From Thermodesulfobacteriota bacterium (lineage in GTDB: Bacteria; Desulfobacterota; S145-22), in contig JANTFN010000058.1 in assembly GCA_024763435.1 (NCBI GenBank), positions 1-9,398 on the forward strand: DNA of 9,398 nucleotides, in the 5' to 3' direction. The notes below the pieces were generated by a model. It did no database searches. It was not told the DNA's origin and saw nothing but the letters and a program-made list of their open reading frames with translations. Shown one piece after another: positions 6,565 to 9,398 of the stretch. Made by a program: the position numbers and the translations under genes. The first letter of the stretch is position 1. Each line of letters opens with the position of its first letter.

Positions 6565-7596
6565 ATGTTTAATTTCCCCCGATTACCCTTTTATCTGCGT
6601 TCAAAAATCCTGCGTCACAGTCTCGGGGTTACCTTCCTGCTTTTCCTGCTCCTAAGTATCGGCACCGTCGGATACAGGATCCTCGAACACTGGGAATGGA
6701 TCGATTGCCTTTATATGACCATCATTACGATTACGACCGTCGGATACAGGGAAATATCCCCCCTGAGCCACGCGGGAAAGCTCTTTACGATGGGGCTTAT
6801 CCTCTACAGCGTGGTGATGGTGGCCTACATTATCGGGTATTTCACAAAACTGCTGGTTGAATCGGAAATATTTTTTTATTTTGGGAGGAAAAAATTGGAG
6901 CGTCACATCCAGAATCTCAGGGATCATTATATTATTTGTGGCTTCGGTCGGATTGGAAGTTTTATCTGCGAAGAGCTAAAAAAGGCGAAACAACCCTTTG
7001 TTATCATCGAAAATGACGAGGCAGCAATCCGCGAAATGGAAAAGGACCAGTATCTCTTTGTCATCGGCAACGCCACACAGGACGAAACATTGATTCGGGC
7101 CGGTATCCGCCGCGCCAAGGGGCTTGTTACCGCCGTCCATTCCGACGCGGACAATCTCTTTATCACCCTGACAGGGCGGGAACTTAATCCGAATGTTTTT
7201 ATCCTCAGCCGATCCAGCGGGGAAGTGGCCGAGAGCAAGCTGAAACTTGCCGGCGCAAATAAGGTCGTTTCACCTTACAAGATGGGGGCGCTCCGAATGA
7301 CAAACACACTCCTGCACCCGGCCATCGTCGATTTTGCGGAAACGGTTTTTCAAAGCAGGGGGCTCGACCTGCAAATTGAGGAGATTGCCGTAGAAAAAAC
7401 ATCCAAACTTGTTGGCCAGACCCTGAAAGAATCCAATCTGCGCGGGGATTTCGGCGTTATTATCGCGGCCATCAAAAAAAGCTCGGGTAAAATGGTTTTC
7501 AACCCCCCTGCAGGCGAGAAAATTGAAGCCGGCGATAAGCTGGTTGCCCTTGGAAAACGGGATGGTCTGGACAAACTGGAAAAAACCGCACATTAA
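6565..7596 (+). CDS. Two-TM potassium channel protein with RCK (TrkA-N/TrkA-C) domain, MthK-like
   Basis: This inner-membrane ion-channel protein of 343 residues has a cytoplasmic ligand-sensing ring domain. The order is TM1 (about 19-37), a pore helix (about 47-57), the filter TVGYR (58-62), TM2 (about 71-96), then an RCK N domain with Rossmann motif CGFGRIG (125-131) and acidic IIENDE (144-149), and a TrkA-C domain (about 260-343). This is the layout of MthK and related Ca2+/nucleotide-gated K+ channels. The filter is unusual, since the last Gly of TVGYG is Arg62. The 5' ATG has only a weak TGAG site (6554-6557). A strong GGGAGG followed by an in-frame TTG sits at the pore/RCK junction (Leu111), which could give a free 233-residue RCK subunit. 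Ion selectivity and ligand cannot be read from sequence. It starts 8 nt after the yhaM-like gene, and the next gene follows after 15 nt. Confidence 0.9.
   Translation: MFNFPRLPFYLRSKILRHSLGVTFLLFLLLSIGTVGYRILEHWEWIDCLYMTIITITTVGYREISPLSHAGKLFTMGLILYSVVMVAYIIGYFTKLLVESEIFFYFGRKKLERHIQNLRDHYIICGFGRIGSFICEELKKAKQPFVIIENDEAAIREMEKDQYLFVIGNATQDETLIRAGIRRAKGLVTAVHSDADNLFITLTGRELNPNVFILSRSSGEVAESKLKLAGANKVVSPYKMGALRMTNTLLHPAIVDFAETVFQSRGLDLQIEEIAVEKTSKLVGQTLKESNLRGDFGVIIAAIKKSSGKMVFNPPAGEKIEAGDKLVALGKRDGLDKLEKTAH
6883..6897 (+). promoter_or_regulatory. Internal Shine-Dalgarno and in-frame TTG at the pore/RCK boundary
   Basis: GGGAGG (6883-6888) is followed after exactly six A residues by TTG (6895-6897), which is in the channel frame and encodes Leu111. 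This is a better ribosome binding site than the one in front of the annotated ATG at 6565. Initiation here would make a 233-residue soluble protein (6895-7596) consisting of the complete RCK module. TTG is used as a start elsewhere in this window (lon). That the site is used is inference. Confidence 0.5.
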
Positions 7597-7611
7597 CCGG
7601 AGGAAATCGCC

Positions 7612-8394
7612 ATGAATCAAGGCCCCTTTATCAATGCCCCTTTCGACATCCTTTACGACAAATTCGATCTCCTGCTTCAGAAGGGATTGATGGCAGAAAT
7701 CTATTTTGACGGCAACACACTGGATGCCGATAACACAGAAAAATATAAAACCATTGCCGCGCGCCTTGAGCAGCATGGAATTCCCTGCACCTTTCACGCC
7801 CCTTTTGAAGATATCCGGCCCGCGTCATTTGACAACAAAATCAGGGAAATAAGCGTCAACCGCCTGCTCGACACGTTTAAAATTGCGGAAATCTTCCATC
7901 CGCAGGTTATCGTCTGCCATACCGGCTTCTCAGACTGGTTCCATTTCGAAAAAGAAAAAGAATGGCTGGAAAAGGCCGTGGAAAGCTGGACGACGTTATG
8001 TGCTGCCGCGAAAAAGGCCGGAACCCGCGTCCTGCTCGAAAATGTCTTTGACGAATCCCCCGGGATGCTTTTAAACCTTGTAAAAAGCCTGGGAAAAGAA
8101 AACGCGGGCGTCTGTCTCGATATCGGCCACATGACCTGCTTCACAAAACACCCGCTGGAAACCTGGTTGAATGAGCTTGGAAACCATATTGAAGAACTCC
8201 ATCTGCACGACAATCATGGCGTTTTTGACGAACATCTCGTTATGGGGCGGGGCAATATTGATTTTAATCCCTTATTTCAGTATATCAAAGACCATGAACT
8301 GTCACCTATTTATACCCTCGAACAACATCGCGAGGAAGACATCGAACCCAACCTCGCGGCACTGCAAACCATAAGGACAAAATTCGGCCTGTGA
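7612..8394 (+). CDS. Sugar phosphate isomerase/epimerase-like TIM-barrel protein (AP endonuclease 2 fold)
   Basis: This 260-residue cytosolic protein is of the xylose isomerase-like TIM-barrel superfamily, which includes sugar isomerases, epimerases and endonuclease IV. The metal-site residues expected at strand ends are visible: Glu143 in LLENVFDE, Asp170 and His173 in CLDIGHM, His197/His199/His202 in HLHDNHG, and Glu237 in TLEQH. Upstream strands carry FHAPFEDIRP (about 62-71) and VIVCHTGFSD (about 99-108), also typical positions. The Glu-Asp-His-Glu set fits a divalent-metal isomerase/epimerase better than endonuclease IV, which needs a larger three-zinc set and is about 280 residues long. 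The ATG at 7612 has a strong GGAGGA (7599-7604) with 7-nt spacing. Its stop overlaps the GTG of the precorrin-2 dehydrogenase (GTGA), which implies translational coupling. The substrate is unknown, and the neighbours do not include a sugar pathway. Confidence 0.85.
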   Translation: MNQGPFINAPFDILYDKFDLLLQKGLMAEIYFDGNTLDADNTEKYKTIAARLEQHGIPCTFHAPFEDIRPASFDNKIREISVNRLLDTFKIAEIFHPQVIVCHTGFSDWFHFEKEKEWLEKAVESWTTLCAAAKKAGTRVLLENVFDESPGMLLNLVKSLGKENAGVCLDIGHMTCFTKHPLETWLNELGNHIEELHLHDNHGVFDEHLVMGRGNIDFNPLFQYIKDHELSPIYTLEQHREEDIEPNLAALQTIRTKFGL

Positions 8395-9077
8395 AGCCCT
8401 ATCCTCTCATGGCAAATCTTGAAAACCGCGACGTCCTTGTCGTAGGCGGTGGAACTGTGGCAACAAGAAAAATTCTGCCTCTCCTCGACACGGGCGCGCG
8501 CATTCATGTCACAAGCCCGGACTTTTCCCCGAAGATTCAGTCTCTTATCAGCGGGAAAAAGGTCCTGGGCGCAAAACGCGCGTTCGCAGCTGAAGATATT
8601 CAGGGGATGACCCTTGTCTTTGCGGCCACCGACAACAAGCACCTGAACAGGGAAATCGCCACCTGCGCGACTCAGGCCGGTATTCCGGTCAACAACGCCA
8701 CGGGGCCTGAAGACTGCACCTTTCTGGTCCCCTCCAGTATCACACGGGGCCCCCTCACCCTTGCTGTTTCCACATCAGGGAAAAGCCCCGCGGTTTCCCG
8801 GTGGCTGAGGAGCACCCTTGAAAAGAATATCGGGCCGGAATACGGAGCACTCACGGACTGGATGGGCCGCTTGCGACAGGGACTCCTGGATCAAGGCTTT
8901 TCTACAAGCGAGATACGGGATATCTCGCGGCACCTTCTCGCGCACGATATCCTGACAGCACTTAAAAACGGGAACCCCGTGGAAACAGCCATGCGCCTGA
9001 AAAATGCCTTTGAAGCGGTTCTCGCGTCTCCGGCTCCTGAATCCGTCCTTTCACTGTTTGGTCTGAGCGGGGAGTAA
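8391..9077 (+). CDS. Precorrin-2 dehydrogenase (CysG-N/Met8p/SirC family), siroheme branch
   Basis: This family oxidises precorrin-2 to sirohydrochlorin with NAD+ in the cytoplasm, and some members also insert Fe2+ to make siroheme. The protein has 228 residues, without the methyltransferase half of CysG. It shows the N-terminal Rossmann motif VVGGGTVATRK (17-27), LVFAATDNKHLN (about 75-86), the VNNATGPEDCTFLVPSS stretch (100-116) and AVSTSGKSP (about 125-133). The C-terminal helical dimerisation part follows. The position equivalent to E. coli CysG Asp104 is Thr104, which may affect catalysis or chelation. The start is GTG 8391 overlapping the previous stop, with AAGGA rather far upstream (8373-8377). 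An in-frame ATG at 8409 would remove the usual YPLM N-terminus and has no ribosome binding site. The following gene is CcsA/HemX-like, and hemA would be expected beyond the window. Siroheme serves sulfite and nitrite reductases. Confidence 0.92.
   Translation: MKPYPLMANLENRDVLVVGGGTVATRKILPLLDTGARIHVTSPDFSPKIQSLISGKKVLGAKRAFAAEDIQGMTLVFAATDNKHLNREIATCATQAGIPVNNATGPEDCTFLVPSSITRGPLTLAVSTSGKSPAVSRWLRSTLEKNIGPEYGALTDWMGRLRQGLLDQGFSTSEIRDISRHLLAHDILTALKNGNPVETAMRLKNAFEAVLASPAPESVLSLFGLSGE
8908..8928 (+). repeat. Perfect 8-bp inverted repeat inside the precorrin-2 dehydrogenase gene
   Basis: GCGAGATA (8908-8915) and TATCTCGC (8921-8928) form a perfect 8-bp stem around a 5-nt loop, CGGGA. It lies within codons for SEIRDISR and has no T-run after it. 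It may be a coding coincidence or an mRNA structure. Confidence 0.45.
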
Positions 9078-9080
9078 AAG

Positions 9081-9398
9081 ATGTACACCTACCTTTTAAT
9101 TGTTTCCATCGTTTTTTACACGTTGAGCATGCTGCTCGCATTTATCTACCTTTCCTCTCCCGGAAAATCCTTTTTGAAAGGGGTTTCCATCAGCCTCACG
9201 GCCGGGTTTCTCGTCCATACATCGAGCCTGTTCTACAGGCTGGTTGCAAGCGGCCATTTTCCTGTGGCAACCCTGCATGAATCCCTCTCTTTTTTCGCCT
9301 GGGGGCTTGCCCTGTTCCTCATTATCATCCACTACAAATATACGATCGCCGTCCTCTTTTCATTCGCCGTCCCTCTCATTGTCCTCACCCTCCTGCTG
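9081..9398 (+). CDS. CcsA/HemX-like cytochrome c assembly membrane protein, 5' part only
   Basis: The first 106 codons of an integral membrane protein run off the window. The sequence is strongly hydrophobic, with likely membrane spans at about residues 3-23, 34-54, 66-83 and 88-106. The stretch SGHFPVATLHESLSFFAWG (57-75) matches the family pattern of a short loop with GxxPvxtlxEsLxFfaW before the third span, seen in CcsA/ResC/HemX proteins. Members handle heme for cytochrome c maturation (system II), and the HemX branch affects glutamyl-tRNA reductase levels. The diagnostic WWD heme-binding region would lie beyond the edge, so the two cannot be separated here. ATG 9081 has GGGGAG at 9069-9074 with 6-nt spacing and lies 3 nt after the precorrin-2 dehydrogenase stop. 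In Desulfobacterota this gene is often followed by hemA, which would make the end of the window a tetrapyrrole operon. Confidence 0.8.
   Translation, partial: MYTYLLIVSIVFYTLSMLLAFIYLSSPGKSFLKGVSISLTAGFLVHTSSLFYRLVASGHFPVATLHESLSFFAWGLALFLIIIHYKYTIAVLFSFAVPLIVLTLLL

Noticed and set aside
6871..6897. Programmed frameshift at the T7 and A6 runs in the channel gene
   Set aside because: The zero frame encodes a complete normal RCK module downstream, no stimulatory hairpin is evident, and the Shine-Dalgarno plus TTG arrangement is a simpler reading of the A-run region.
8409..8411. ATG 8409 as the start of the precorrin-2 dehydrogenase
   Set aside because: It lacks a ribosome binding site and would remove the conserved YPxx residues that precede the first beta strand. 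GTG 8391 with a stop-start overlap fits better.

Overview
The window looks like chromosomal core sequence from a Gram-negative anaerobe. It most resembles a Desulfobacterota (former Deltaproteobacteria) sulfate reducer. This is inferred from the gene order at the right end, where a single-domain precorrin-2 dehydrogenase precedes a CcsA/HemX-like membrane protein, as it does upstream of hemA in that group. The frequent TTG/GTG starts and the M18 aminopeptidase type fit as well. No marker gene proves the taxonomy. There are no mobile elements, CRISPR arrays, tRNA or rRNA genes.

All nine genes lie on the + strand and are packed very tightly. From left to right they are: an M18 zinc aminopeptidase (1-1415, probably lacking only the first base of its start codon); a 98-bp gap, the only real intergenic space, with a candidate promoter; a small heat-shock protein (1514-1966); Lon protease (1972-4542, TTG start); thiamine-monophosphate kinase ThiL (4546-5574, GTG start); a YhaM-type OB-fold/HD 3'-5' exoribonuclease (5567-6556, overlapping thiL); a two-TM potassium-channel protein with a C-terminal RCK module (6565-7596); a TIM-barrel sugar-phosphate isomerase/epimerase-like protein (7612-8394); a precorrin-2 dehydrogenase (8391-9077, GTG start overlapping the previous stop); and the start of a CcsA/HemX-like cytochrome c assembly protein (9081 to the window edge).

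From 1514 on, gaps are 15 bp or less or genes overlap, so the genes from hsp20 onward could be read as one long operon. It would combine protein quality control (Hsp20 and Lon), thiamine diphosphate synthesis, RNA turnover, ion homeostasis and tetrapyrrole/cytochrome biogenesis. Internal promoters cannot be excluded.

I did not find a clearly new multi-gene system. The most interesting points are inside ordinary genes. The K+ channel gene carries a strong internal Shine-Dalgarno followed by an in-frame TTG exactly at the pore/RCK boundary, where MthK has its internal start. The same channel has a non-canonical filter, TVGYR instead of TVGYG. The precorrin-2 dehydrogenase has Thr104 where CysG/Met8p-type enzymes have a key Asp. 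Lon carries an acidic, proline-rich extension of about 70 residues before its N domain.
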